DNA of 64,000 bases from Sacculina carcini (Eukaryota; Arthropoda; Thecostraca; Sacculinidae). The stretch spans positions 1,105,795 through 1,169,794 of the forward strand of contig OU696595.1 of NCBI GenBank assembly GCA_916048095.2. Reading direction: 5' to 3'. The notes beneath the pieces were generated by a model. That model searched no databases. It was given only the letters and a program-made list of their open reading frames with translations, and was not told where the DNA came from. Of the stretch, positions 42,565 through 54,945 are shown piece after piece (the first letter of the stretch is position 1; each line of letters opens with the position of its first letter). Made by a program: the position numbers and the translations under genes.

Positions 42565-45444
42565 CTAGTGCATAACATAGTCACGGTGCCAGGCAGGAGC
42601 TCTTCTCTGTCGCGTAGGGCGGCTGTGACTCACCGATTCACTGGCTTCTGCAGACAAAGCATCACCGTCGTCGCCGCTACGAGGTCTGAGGTCGCACACG
42701 TGACGCAACATGCCGTCCACCTCGACCACCTGGTCAGACGCCACCGCCGTAACACGACCCTCGACAGACGATTGAGTGCACCTCGTACCACTGTTGCGCA
42801 CCCACACTGGATCACCGGTGTCAAATGCATCAGTTGTCTGACGCGGCGTCATACACGCTCCCTGTTCGCCCACAATATCACGCCATTGATAGTTGTACAG
42901 TACGTGTGCAGGCGTTCCCTTGCGGTCACTGAAAGGACTCGTATTATACAGATGCACAGCTTCACCGATGGAACAGTTCTTGCGAGCAGCAATCACCTTC
43001 ACAGTGCGGTGATTCCTTTCTATAATACCATTGCCACTGGGTCTGTACGCCGCTCGAAATCGCACCTCTATACTCCACTTTGCTGCAAATGCTAGAAACT
43101 GCTGACTTCTGAATATAGTCGCATTGTCACACAATAGCTGAGTAGGGAAACCTCGCTCAAGGAACATCTCTTCAAGGTGTCTCGTGATATTATCAGAGTC
43201 TGATCGCCTCAGCAATCGCCACAAAGAAAATCTTGATGGTCCAGAGTCAATCACGGACAGATATTCTTGACCTTGAAAGTGTGTGACGTCTATAGCGAGT
43301 CTGTGCCATGTCTCTTCAACTGATAACTCACCTCTTGGCCATTTTCGAGGGGCAGGATCGATTGATTGGCAAGTGTTACAACTCGCCACCACGTTTTTCA
43401 CTTGTCTTCTGGATACCGGAGAAGAACACTCCCTCCGCGCAAAAAATAGTGTTCTCCGCACGCCAGGATGTCCGGCACGCTCGTGAATTTTGCGTATGTT
43501 CACCGCGTCATCACGTGGTACAACGGTTGCCGCGGCAGAAGCATTTTCAGTCAGCCATTTCTGCGGCACACGAGTCAGCAAATCGACCCGGTTTTTCTTT
43601 GATGGTACCAGCTCCACATCAATTATCAATTCATGTTCGTCGGCTAATTGTTTTACTATGTTTAATCTTCGACGAATCAACAGCTCGATCTGTGCCTTGG
43701 TGCGCACCCGCGTCCTACCGCTCAAAATGTCGCTAATCCATCGACACACTGTGACAGAGTCGGATTTGATCAAGAGGTTGGTCATATTCCAGCTCACCGC
43801 CATATTGATCCCGCGAATTGCAGCGTCCAATTCCGCCATATTTCTGTGAGCTGTCTTGTCTGATCTCAACCACGAGGCGTCTTCAACAATATCTCCGTCG
43901 ACTTCGAGCATAACTCCGAGTGCCAAAGAGCTCGCGTCGGTCCATATTGTTGCCTTTTTTGAGTTGACACTCCAGTGGCCTCCCACAGGATCTACTTGCC
44001 GCACTTGTTTGTCGATGAAGGCTAACATATCGCGAATTTGGTTATCGTCGTCAATTCGGTCGTCCCAGCCTTTTGTAAGCTGATTGGCTCGCCGTTTAGC
44101 AAACGCTGTCAAAATTCTTAGCGAGCCACAGACCGGCATGTGGCCTACCAGCTTACCGCACCACGAAAATACGTTTCGGCGCGTTAGATCTGCCGGTGGT
44201 GGGTCGATTTTGTTGTCTCGACTCCAAACCATATCTCCATTCTTTCTCGACACTCTCAGACCCAGCACACGAGCACCATCTCTCAGGTTGTCCGGTTTCT
44301 TGCTCACCAAACCATATTTTCCAAGATGACCACGCACCTTTTCCGCGCTGACTACATTGAGGTCAACAAAAATATCATCCAGATAAGCGGAAGTCCCTGC
44401 GCTCACACACTCATCTTGCTTCAACACATAATCCAGTATTGTCTGCGGAACGGCGGGTGCCACACTCAGACCGAAACCCATCCTCGTTGAGCAGTATCGC
44501 TTGCCGTCAAATATCACTGTCTGATATGGCCACAACTCCTTTTCGACGTGAATTTGCAGATATGCTTTTTCCAAGTCCAGCACTGCTGCATTACTGCCAC
44601 GACGCCGCCACTGGCGCAGCTTATTTGCACACACATCAGCGGACCCTGTGTACGATGTAATGTGGCCGTTCAGCTCCCTGAAATCACACACGGGCCGGAC
44701 TTTGTTCTTATTGGTCTGAATAACCGCCATGAGGGGGATTAAGCCTTTTGGAGGACCCATCTCCTGCTCATCGTACTCTCTTAGCCAGCCATTGCTTATC
44801 CACTTCTGAATTTCGTCTTCATACTCACGACGAGCACACTGCTTCACATTGTACGTAGCTACTCTGTTATGAAGGTAGTCAGGCTCAGTGGACCGCCATT
44901 TCCATGCAGCTTTCCATGTGAGATGTTGTTCGTCAAAATAAAGTGTAAAATCCTTCTGTTCCAACAATACACTTCTGGGTGCCGTAATCATCAATCCTGC
45001 AGCTGGCTCTATCAGAGACTGGCTTGTACACTGTCGGTGTGAATCGGTGGGTCCAAACTTGACCTGCCCATCTCCATTCACTGCGACACCACCAAAAGAT
45101 CTTACACCATTCATACCAAGAACAAAATTGTAATTCAACGGACGAAAATTCACAACAATAGCTTCAACAATAACTACACGACCAAATGCGTCCCGCAGTC
45201 GCACACTTGTCACACCTTCACATTCTTGTCTTGACCCGTTGATCAGAACTAGATCAGTATACGCCTTAGATTGCTCGCTGCATAGTGCAGCGTATATCAA
45301 ACATTTACTGCAGCCAGTATCAACCAAAACATCACAATGCACGCCATTGACACGCATGTGCGCCGTAGGAGCGGAGACGCTCAGTGATGCTGCGGAGAAG
45401 GAGCCGGCGCATTCGCTGCTTCTCCGTTGTCGTTTCCCGGACAT
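42565..45444 (-). CDS. pol: Pol polyprotein of Gypsy copy 2 (PR-RT-RH-INT)
   Basis: 959 codons open in the -1 frame relative to gag; expressed as gag-pol by frameshifting at 45438. Protease DTG at 42-44. RT about 215-400: KGLIPLMAV, motif A LDLEKAYLQ (Asp290), motif B MGFGLSVAP, motif C YLDD at 354-357. RNase H with Asp503 (TDASS), Glu538, Asp562 and Asp621. Integrase with HHCC zinc finger (His654, His659, Cys689, Cys692) and D719, D773, E809 (35 residues between the last two). No obvious chromodomain at the C-terminus. No stop or frameshift. Numbering counts from the start of the open frame (GTCC... MSGKRQ), which is within gag. Confidence 0.95.
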   Translation of the reverse strand: MSGKRQRRSSECAGSFSAASLSVSAPTAHMRVNGVHCDVLVDTGCSKCLIYAALCSEQSKAYTDLVLINGSRQECEGVTSVRLRDAFGRVVIVEAIVVNFRPLNYNFVLGMNGVRSFGGVAVNGDGQVKFGPTDSHRQCTSQSLIEPAAGLMITAPRSVLLEQKDFTLYFDEQHLTWKAAWKWRSTEPDYLHNRVATYNVKQCARREYEDEIQKWISNGWLREYDEQEMGPPKGLIPLMAVIQTNKNKVRPVCDFRELNGHITSYTGSADVCANKLRQWRRRGSNAAVLDLEKAYLQIHVEKELWPYQTVIFDGKRYCSTRMGFGLSVAPAVPQTILDYVLKQDECVSAGTSAYLDDIFVDLNVVSAEKVRGHLGKYGLVSKKPDNLRDGARVLGLRVSRKNGDMVWSRDNKIDPPPADLTRRNVFSWCGKLVGHMPVCGSLRILTAFAKRRANQLTKGWDDRIDDDNQIRDMLAFIDKQVRQVDPVGGHWSVNSKKATIWTDASSLALGVMLEVDGDIVEDASWLRSDKTAHRNMAELDAAIRGINMAVSWNMTNLLIKSDSVTVCRWISDILSGRTRVRTKAQIELLIRRRLNIVKQLADEHELIIDVELVPSKKNRVDLLTRVPQKWLTENASAAATVVPRDDAVNIRKIHERAGHPGVRRTLFFARRECSSPVSRRQVKNVVASCNTCQSIDPAPRKWPRGELSVEETWHRLAIDVTHFQGQEYLSVIDSGPSRFSLWRLLRRSDSDNITRHLEEMFLERGFPTQLLCDNATIFRSQQFLAFAAKWSIEVRFRAAYRPSGNGIIERNHRTVKVIAARKNCSIGEAVHLYNTSPFSDRKGTPAHVLYNYQWRDIVGEQGACMTPRQTTDAFDTGDPVWVRNSGTRCTQSSVEGRVTAVASDQVVEVDGMLRHVCDLRPRSGDDGDALSAEASESVSHSRPTRQRRAPAWHRDYVMH

Positions 45445-46187
45445 CTTGGGCTTACATGACCGGTCTCACCACATCGGTAACATCGCACTACACGGGTGTT
45501 ACCATCTTTGATCAAATTGTCTCTGTGAAAAGATCCGGCGCATCCCCTGGCAAAATGGCCTGATTCTCCACACTTGAAACAGATGACATCTCGACTTGGG
45601 CGATTTGTACGGCTACCGGATGATCCTTTGCCAACGGTCGCAGCTGCTACATTGATTGTGCGGCAATTATCTGCAACAAGCATTCTTGCTCTTTCCAACA
45701 ACTGATGCAAGCTGAGAGTCTCTATCCTTGCACTGCTTCTCAGAGATGACCTCACGTGCTCAGGTAACCCAAAAAGAAACGCTCCTGATATAGTTTTTTC
45801 GCTCATGCCTCCCGCAATTTGAGCAAGCCTTTTTATGTCTGCCAGATATGTATCCACTGGTTCGCACGGCTGCAAGCGACGACGCTGCAGCAGCTCGTAC
45901 GCTGTGAACGAATCGACATCAAAAGCGTCGCGCAATGTCTTCTCCACTGTTTCGATGTCAAACTTGTCGTTCTCGGGAATCTTATCATACACTTTGTATG
46001 CGTGACCGAATAGTCTCAGTGGTACAACTGAAACCAGGTCCCGCACTCCATGCAGACGACAGGTCCACTTGAGACAACTTAGCCACTCTGATACGTTTTC
46101 ACCGGCGTCACCACGAAATTCCGGAATCAACTTCACGTCGAAAGACGACTGGACATGCAGAGGAGCCGTCGATTCTTCGATAGACAT
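45381..46187 (-). CDS. gag: Gag polyprotein of Gypsy copy 2
   Basis: 268 residues from ATG 46187, the first ATG of the frame, 14 nt past the primer-binding site. Capsid-like region (KLIPEFRGDAGENVSEWLS, AFDVDSFTAYELLQRRRLQP) and two CCHC knuckles, CFKCGESGHFARGC and CYRCGETGHVSPRC. The open frame extends upstream through the primer site into the LTR but has no ATG there. The last knuckle codons overlap the slippery site; gag terminates 52 nt beyond it. Confidence 0.9.
   Translation of the reverse strand: MSIEESTAPLHVQSSFDVKLIPEFRGDAGENVSEWLSCLKWTCRLHGVRDLVSVVPLRLFGHAYKVYDKIPENDKFDIETVEKTLRDAFDVDSFTAYELLQRRRLQPCEPVDTYLADIKRLAQIAGGMSEKTISGAFLFGLPEHVRSSLRSSARIETLSLHQLLERARMLVADNCRTINVAAATVGKGSSGSRTNRPSRDVICFKCGESGHFARGCAGSFHRDNLIKDGNTRVVRCYRCGETGHVSPRCPGNDNGEAANAPAPSPQHH
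45393..45438 (-). promoter_or_regulatory. -1 ribosomal frameshift signal (gag-pol), copy 2
   Basis: On the minus strand: slippery G GGA AAC (45438-45432) in gag frame, spacer GACAA (45431-45427), stem arm CGGAGAAG (45426-45419), 18-nt loop, arm CTTCTCCG (45400-45393), 8 perfect pairs. The pol frame is open through the site and reads MSGKRQRR there. Same architecture as copy 1 with different stem bases. Confidence 0.9.
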
Positions 46188-46200
46188 TGGGATGAATATA

Positions 46201-46212
46201 GCCGAAATAGCT
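46201..46212 (-). promoter_or_regulatory. Primer-binding site matching tRNA-Phe 5' end
   Basis: The plus strand reads GCCGAAATAGCT, identical to positions 1-12 of animal tRNA-Phe, abutting the 5' LTR. On the element RNA it is therefore complementary to the tRNA 5' end. The match stops exactly at the LTR boundary. A primer ending at tRNA position 12 would be extended into the LTR. Confidence 0.75.
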
Positions 46213-46687
46213 TGTAGAGTAAATAGAGATGTATTCAATGAAGATGATGACGACAATGAAATGATGGCACTGAAATGCACTCTTGAAAACAAAACTTATA
46301 ATAAACAATAAACACTTTGTGGCCTCGCACCAACCACAATTACAAATACACCACCAACACACGAACACCACCAACACTCACAACGCTCAAAACCAGACTG
46401 CTTGTAGCTCGCTTCAGCCACACGCACAGGCGTTACAGGTCACAATGTCAAAGTACACCGACCAATCAGCACACAGTACTCGAGTCACGTGACAAGCCAA
46501 GTCACATGAACACGCATACGCACACGCAGACATATACACGCACATACACGGTAACTCGCATTCATGGAAAAGAGCAGGCACACCATTCGCGCACTTGAAC
46601 ATACACATACATACAAACATACAAACACACCTACGCGGTTACACGATTTCATCACACTGTACATACACAATACGAATACCTATTACA
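46213..46687 (-). repeat. 5' LTR of Gypsy copy 2
   Basis: 475 bp, TG...CA ends on the element strand, followed by target duplication AAATG at 46688-46692. A TATAAG in the downstream half on the element strand (about 46303) is a possible core promoter element, uncertain. Confidence 0.95.
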
Positions 46688-46692
46688 AAATG

Positions 46693-47194
46693 ATAAATTT
46701 ATTATTTATGTGTTGAATGATTATATCCGTTTGATAGCCATAATAAATATTATTTTACATATTATACAAAACAGTGATCTATTATCTTGTATGTAGCAAA
46801 TATAAGACCAGATAACATTAACCAGAACAACTTTCAATTGTTTGACTATTTACTGATTCAGGTGAGACGTGGTCTGCTTTGCTTCAAGGTGAACTAACTA
46901 CAGCACACAATTTACCACACACACACACGCACACACACACACACATGAAAGCCTGAAATTTACTGCAATTTGTTGTCTAGCATTTTTGGGCCGGACTGCA
47001 ATAACAAAGACGTATCGAGTCAACTTGATCGAGTCTGGTGAGGCCAGCGGACAGGAAAACTTCACGTATGAATAAATGCGTTGTTTGAATCTATCTTTTC
47101 GATGATTACCGACTGTTATATATTGTTCCCTGAATGTTCGCCAATGTCTGACTGAGTGACACCAGACTGGCAAGATTCATAATCTAAATTGGCA
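46693..47194. other. No gene seen
   Basis: AT-rich DNA with a CA tract at 46917-46945. Right flank of the Gypsy insertion. No coding. Confidence 0.6.
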
Positions 47195-48080
47195 AGTGAC
47201 AGTATTTATTCACAATACGCACGTGCATTTACTAAAAACTTGACAATTAATTTGCACCACTTTAAGCTCATTATAATCATTATTATTGTTAAAATCACTA
47301 GCAAGGTGAAAATGCGAAGAACGTGGGAGAACAAATTTGCTAAAATGCATTTGTCAAATAGCCACAGTCCAGTTGCTTTTCAAGGAAATTGTTGCCGAAT
47401 TAAGGATAGCAAGTGTTACAAAACGTAGCACACATTCAATTTCTGATCGCCAAAACATCAGAGAATATAACGAAAACAGCGCCTTGATTGTATATGTCTC
47501 ATTTTGCGGGTTTCTACTATATTTGCATGAGAGTATGCGTGCATATGTTTATGTATGAGTGGAGTATTGGTGTTTGTTATGTATATATGTGCGTGTGTGA
47601 GCGATTGGCGATGTTTGTATGCGTGTTTGCTGTTGTGTTCATGGCGAGTTGTGTTTGACTGTGTAATTGGTGTTGGTGAGTTGTGTGTTAGCGCGTGGTT
47701 CTTGTGTGTACAGGCGTGTTTTGTGAACAGTGTTGTAGTGCGACTTGTCATATTGGTTCACTCATTCTCATCCATATATCACAAACTATTTTGACATAGA
47801 AGATTTGAAATTACCGACTTGGTTTCAAAATATGTGTTATTGTTACTGTTGTGCGTTCAACATTGTTGCAATTGTTGTCGTGTGTGTCAGTGTAGATATT
47901 GTTACTTGTTAGTGTTATTATTGTTGATGCGCAACTACACAACATTCACATGACCGCGCATCTGAATGCTAACAAAATATTTTATGAATATGATTACAAT
48001 GATTTTTATTTGCCTTAATTTTTAACATGTTCCCACAGATCGTGTATCTGCAGTGGACGGTAATAAACCCACTACTTCAC
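47195..48080. repeat. Dispersed family R1, copy E
   Basis: The longest R1 copy, from GTGACAGTATTTATTCACAA to GGTAATAAACCCACTACTTC, followed by a short TATTTATATATA tail leading into a core repeat (TAGCATTAAAACCCGCCCG). No significant ORF; small ORFs are repeat translations shared with copies A-D. Confidence 0.75.
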
Positions 48081-49371
48081 CTATTTATATATATAGCATT
48101 AAAACCCGCCCGTTGTGCGGAGGAATTCATAAAATGGAATTAATATTCATAAAAATTCATATTCATAAAAAATATTCCAAATTAAAAAAGAAAATGAAAA
48201 CTCATAAGTGTCTTACTCAATAGAAAAGTCCAAGTGTGAATATTTTTATTTTTATTTTGACATAATATTTTCCCTCAACCCGCCTCATATATAAACCAAC
48301 CCATTGTGCGGAATAATTCAGAACACAAACACGTAACAAACAATGAAAATCCTAGCATGTAAACTCGCCCGTCGTGCGAAACAGTTCATACTATTAAATT
48401 TGTATTCAATTCATGAGAGAAAAGGAATATGAATTAAAAAAGAGTTGAGTAAACCCATACAAAAGTCTAAATTTCTATATTTTCATATATATTTTCACAA
48501 AATAGTTTGCCTAAACCGCCTCATATTTATACATGCCCGTCGTGCTGAATAATTCAGAACTCAGACACGAAACAATGAAAAATGACTACACTTTTTCATC
48601 ATAATGTTTCCAAAATATTTTAATAACTTAATATCACCGTCTAGCATTGAAACCCGCCAGTTGTGCGGAGCAATTCATAAGATGACATTCATATTTAATT
48701 CATAAACATATTGCAAATTAAAAAATAAAACAGATATACTCATTAAAATCTTACTCAATTGAAAAGTCTAAATTCAATTATATTTTTTGACAACATATTT
48801 TCCTTCAGCCCGTCTCATATTTAAACCCGCCCGTCGTGCTGAACAATTTATAAAATAAAATGCATATTCAATCCATAAAATAAAATGCATATTCAATCCA
48901 TAAAATAAACTGAATACAAATTAAAAAGCAAAACATTTAACATTTTCCCTCGAACAGCCTCATATTTAAACCCGCCCGTCGTGCGGAACAATTAAGCCCC
49001 AACACCAATGGTTCTTTATATATAAACCAACTAATGACAACTAACTAACTAATATTCAAATGGTTCTTTATTATATAATAATGGTTTTTTATTTAATGGT
49101 TCTATATGGTACAATAATTCAGTAGTTTACTTTGTTCCCAGTAGCATTTTACCCGCCCGTCGTGCGGAACAATTAAGCCCCTGATCTATACCATTGAACC
49201 CGCGCAATTATGTCACCTCATATTCAAGCATACACACACAGACAGACAGATAATTTCTTCTTTATGTATATATATATACCATTGAACCTGCGCAATTATG
49301 TCACCTCATATTCAAGCATACATACACAGACAGACAGATAATTTCTTCTTTATGTATATATATGGCATTAA
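48081..49371. repeat. Block B (core-repeat), duplicated at 53675-54945
   Basis: About 1.28 kb with ten or so cores (48105, 48295, 48367, 48533, 48652, 48826, 48971, 49151). The copy at 53675-54945 differs by only a few bases that I could see (for example TATATATTTTC against TATTTATTTTC; TCTATATGG against TCTAATGG). Contains a direct repeat AAAATGCATATTCAATCCAT. No gene. Confidence 0.9.
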
Positions 49372-50437
49372 AACCCGCCCGTTGTGCGGAGCAATTCATA
49401 ACATGAAATTCATATTCAATTCATAAAAAATATGGAAAAATAAAAATGAAATAGGGTACACTCATAAAAATATTAATCAATTGAAAATTATAAGTTTAAT
49501 TATTTTTATTTCGACACAATATTTCCCCTCAGTCCGCCTGAGTCATTTTTAAACCTGCCCGTCGTGCTGAATAATTCAGAACTCGAACACGATCCGTTCT
49601 GCATCTTGAAGTCATATCCATTGGTTTTGTGTATGGATTAATTCTACAGGGTAAATTGAACGTTCTATTGTCTATAGTTGCTGCCCGCGGAACATTTTTA
49701 TTTTAAAAAAAAAACCTTTTTTTAAATGAACCATTTGAAAAAATGATCTAAAAACACTTTTTTAAACCCACCCGTCGTGCGGAACAATTCATACAATAAA
49801 ATTCATATCAAATCCATAAAATATAATGAATACAAATTGAAAAGCAAAAAATGTAACCTATAAATATCTTAACCAATAGAAAAGTCTAAATGTGAATATT
49901 TTTGTTCTTATTTTGACAAATATTATCCCTCAACCCGCCTGATATATAAATCTGCCCGTCGTGTGGTATAATTCAGAACACAAACACGAAACAAACAATG
50001 AAAGATGATGAAATCTTTTCATCAGACTGTTTCCAAACTATATTTATTACTTAACATCATTCCCCAATATCATTTGCTTAAGTACTATTTCACTTTTACC
50101 GCTATAATATTTATTGTTAAAATTTATATATTTTCCGCTATCATTAAAACCCAATATAACCTGAGTCAAACCTACCCAACCCAACCCAACCATTCAATCT
50201 TGACCGCTCTCAGCCTAGTCTGAGGTGATTTAACTTATTAGTTTGTGATCACAAAATATACTGATGCGATCATAATTTGTAATCAGAAGACTGAGATGAT
50301 CTACCCCAGGGGTCCCAAACACGCGGCCCACCAATACTTTTCTCTCAACCCGCCAATATAGTATCGGGACCAAACTGTAAGGTAGCTAAATTCACATTTG
50401 TTGCATAATGCGATATAATTTTACACCATTATCATAT
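49372..50437. repeat. Core-repeat DNA
   Basis: Cores near 49375, 49555, 49770 and 49953, then unremarkable AT-rich DNA with CCCAACCCAACC near 50180. No gene. Confidence 0.7.
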
Positions 50438-51265
50438 TATCTCATAATTCCCGGTTAATGCTTCCACTAATGCATCATATTCATACAGTTGTTATTTTTT
50501 GGATTACACCGATAATACAGCCCTTGATATTACAGCCGATATTATATTATGCAATCTATATTCTGCTACGTATTATTCCTAATACATATATCATCAAATC
50601 GCAAAATATATTTAAAGGTTCACATCATTCTCCAAAATCATTTGCTTAAGAGCTATTCTACTTTTATCGCTAGAATATTTACTGCTAGCAAAATATCATA
50701 TACCTCGCTATCATTTAAACCCACTCTTTATAGATACATTTAATTCGCCCGTCGTGCGGAACAGTTCATAAAATATAATTAATATTCAATTCATAAAAAA
50801 ATTAGTGCAAATTGAAAAAGAAAAACAAACCCACAGGAAAGTTATAGCTAATATAAAAGTCTAAATGTGAAATTTATGTTTCAATTTAGAAAACATGTTT
50901 TTCCACAACACTATCAAAACAATGCAATCTTCTGTCATCTCTATAATTCCAGGTTAATGCTTCCGCTAAAACAGCATAAGTTGGCATTACATGATATTGC
51001 AGCCCATATCCTTATGCAACTTATGCTTATGCAACTTGAAATTAAACCAATTAAATTACACAGTTAAATTCAGTAGTTTACTTTGTTCCCAATAGCATTT
51101 TACCCGCCCGTCGTGCGGAACGTTATTGAGGACAATAAAGCCTTTATATTCAGTAGAGTGTAGCATTAATTAAACTGTACGCAATAAAACCACACCATCC
51201 ATGCTTGGAGATAATATGATGAATTCTTAATTGTGATTGGGCTTCAGTGAAATTTAATCGGTGTA
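50438..51265. repeat. Copy of the 13.56-14.0 kb block, plus core repeat
   Basis: Nearly identical to 13557-14000 (GGATTACACCGAT, GATTTATTACAGCC-like context), then the ACAATGCAATCTTCTGTCATC segment and the core at 51104 with TTGAGGACAATAAAG. No gene. Confidence 0.8.
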
Positions 51266-52931
51266 TATTCCTGTGAAATCGCAAGTGCGCATAATAGCTG
51301 TCAAATTGGCAACATGATAATTTGACTTTACACCGCCGTAACTTCCTTCAGATACACTTTGTAAAATTACAAATTATACCGTATTGTAGAAAACAAGATT
51401 TCTAGCACGATGGTATAATTTATTTTTATGTTTAACAAATAGTTACTGAGAAATAGTAGAAAAATTAATTAATTTTATTCGGCCGGTGTTCAAGTGAAAT
51501 TTTGGATGTATTTGAGAATTTTGCCAATTTTACACGTTTTTTGTATCATTTGTGGGTATAAATTATAGCTTATCTTGTAGAACACAAAATTATCTGCACA
51601 GTAGTATATTCCTGTGTAATCGCAAGTGCGTAAATTATGATTGGACTTCAGTGAAATTAAATCAGTGTATATTCATGTGTAATCGCAAGTGCGCATAATA
51701 GCTGTCAAATTGGCAACATGACAATTTGACTTTACACCGCCGTAACTTCCTTCAGATACACTTTGGAAAATTAAAAATTATACCGTATTGTAGAAAACAA
51801 AATTTCTAGCACGATGGTATAATTAATTTTAATGTATGACAAACAGTTCCTGAGAAATGGGTATAAAAATGAATAAATTGTAGTCACCCGGTGTTCAAGT
51901 GTAATTTTGGATGTATTTGAGAATTTTGCCAATTTTACACGTTTTTTGTATCATTTGTGGGTATAAATTACACCTTTTCTTGTAGAACACAAAATTCTCT
52001 ACACAGTAGTATATTCCTGTGTAATCGCAAGTGCGCATAATAGCTGTCAAATTGGCAATATGTCCTTTTGACTTTACACCGCCGTCACTTCCTTCAGATA
52101 CACTTTGGAAAATTAAGAATTATACCGCATTTTAAAAAATACAATTTCCAGCACGATGATATAATTTATTTTAATGTGTGACAAATAGTTCCTGAGAAAT
52201 AGGTAGAAAAATGAATTAATTTAGGCGCCCGGTGATCAAGTGTAATTTTGGATGTATTTGACAATTTTGCCAATTTTACACATTTTTTGTATCATTTGTG
52301 GGTATAAATTTTAACTTTTCTTGTAGAACACAAAATTATCTACACAATAGTATAATTTTTATAGCTGTACCATTGCTGGTTTATGAGGAATAGATAGGGG
52401 AATATTTACCAAAACATTCACGGTTTCCAGTGCTAATTTTGCATTTTTGACTTTGTCATTTTGACTTCACACCGCCGTAATTTTTTTTCAATACACTTTG
52501 GAAAATTAAAAATTATACCGTGTTGTAGCAAACAAAATTCCCAGCATGATGGTATTATTTATTTAGTTGTGTGATAATTAGTTTTTGATACATAGAGAAA
52601 AAAGTATAGAAAATCGGACGCGTGGAGTATAAATATAATTTTGAATATAGATTGAAATTTTGTCATGTTTACATCTTTTATGTTCTATTTTTGGATATGA
52701 ATTATAACCTATCTTGTAGAACAGAAAATTTTCTACACAGTGGTATAATCTGTTTGGCTGTACCATTTCTGGTTTATGAGGAGTAGATGGCAGAGCATTG
52801 ACCACAATTTTCGCATTTTTCAGGGTTCATTTTGTCTTTTCACCGATATAACTTTTTTTGATTTCATTTTTGAAATTTAAAATTTAATCTAAAGTGTAGA
52901 CAAGAAAATTTCCAACGTGATGGTATAAATT
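51266..52931. repeat. Tandem array of a roughly 340-bp unit
   Basis: ATTCCTGTGTAATCGCAAGT recurs at about 51268, 51608, a shortened 66-bp step to 51674, and 52014. Each unit then has CACCGCCGTAACTTCCTTC, ACGATGGTATAATT, CCCGGTGTTCAAGTGTAA and TTGTATCATTTGTGGGTATA. The last unit (52350-52925) is more diverged. Single copies occur at 14590-14860 and 16255-16640. Confidence 0.85.

Positions 52932-54945
<2,014 letters not shown>

Larger units (their letters stand above)
41991..46687 (-). mobile_element. Complete Ty3/Gypsy-type element, copy 2
   Basis: 4697 bp from LTR to LTR, minus strand, flanked by the perfect target duplication AAATG (41986-41990 and 46688-46692). LTRs of 475 bp differ at five positions by eye. 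Gag and pol are open and joined by a -1 frameshift signal; primer-binding site (46212-46201) and polypurine tract (ATGGGGG, 42475-42468) sit against the LTRs. All catalytic residues are visible. Likely a recent and possibly still competent insertion. Clade unresolved; order PR-RT-RH-INT places it in Ty3/Gypsy as opposed to copia. Confidence 0.95.

Noticed and set aside
42568-43095. 175-codon plus-strand ORF
   Set aside because: Antisense shadow of the intact Gypsy pol gene.
48081-49371. CRISPR-like array of the CCCGTCGTGCGG core
   Set aside because: Spacing is irregular, the intervening sequences are themselves repeated, and the surrounding elements are eukaryotic.
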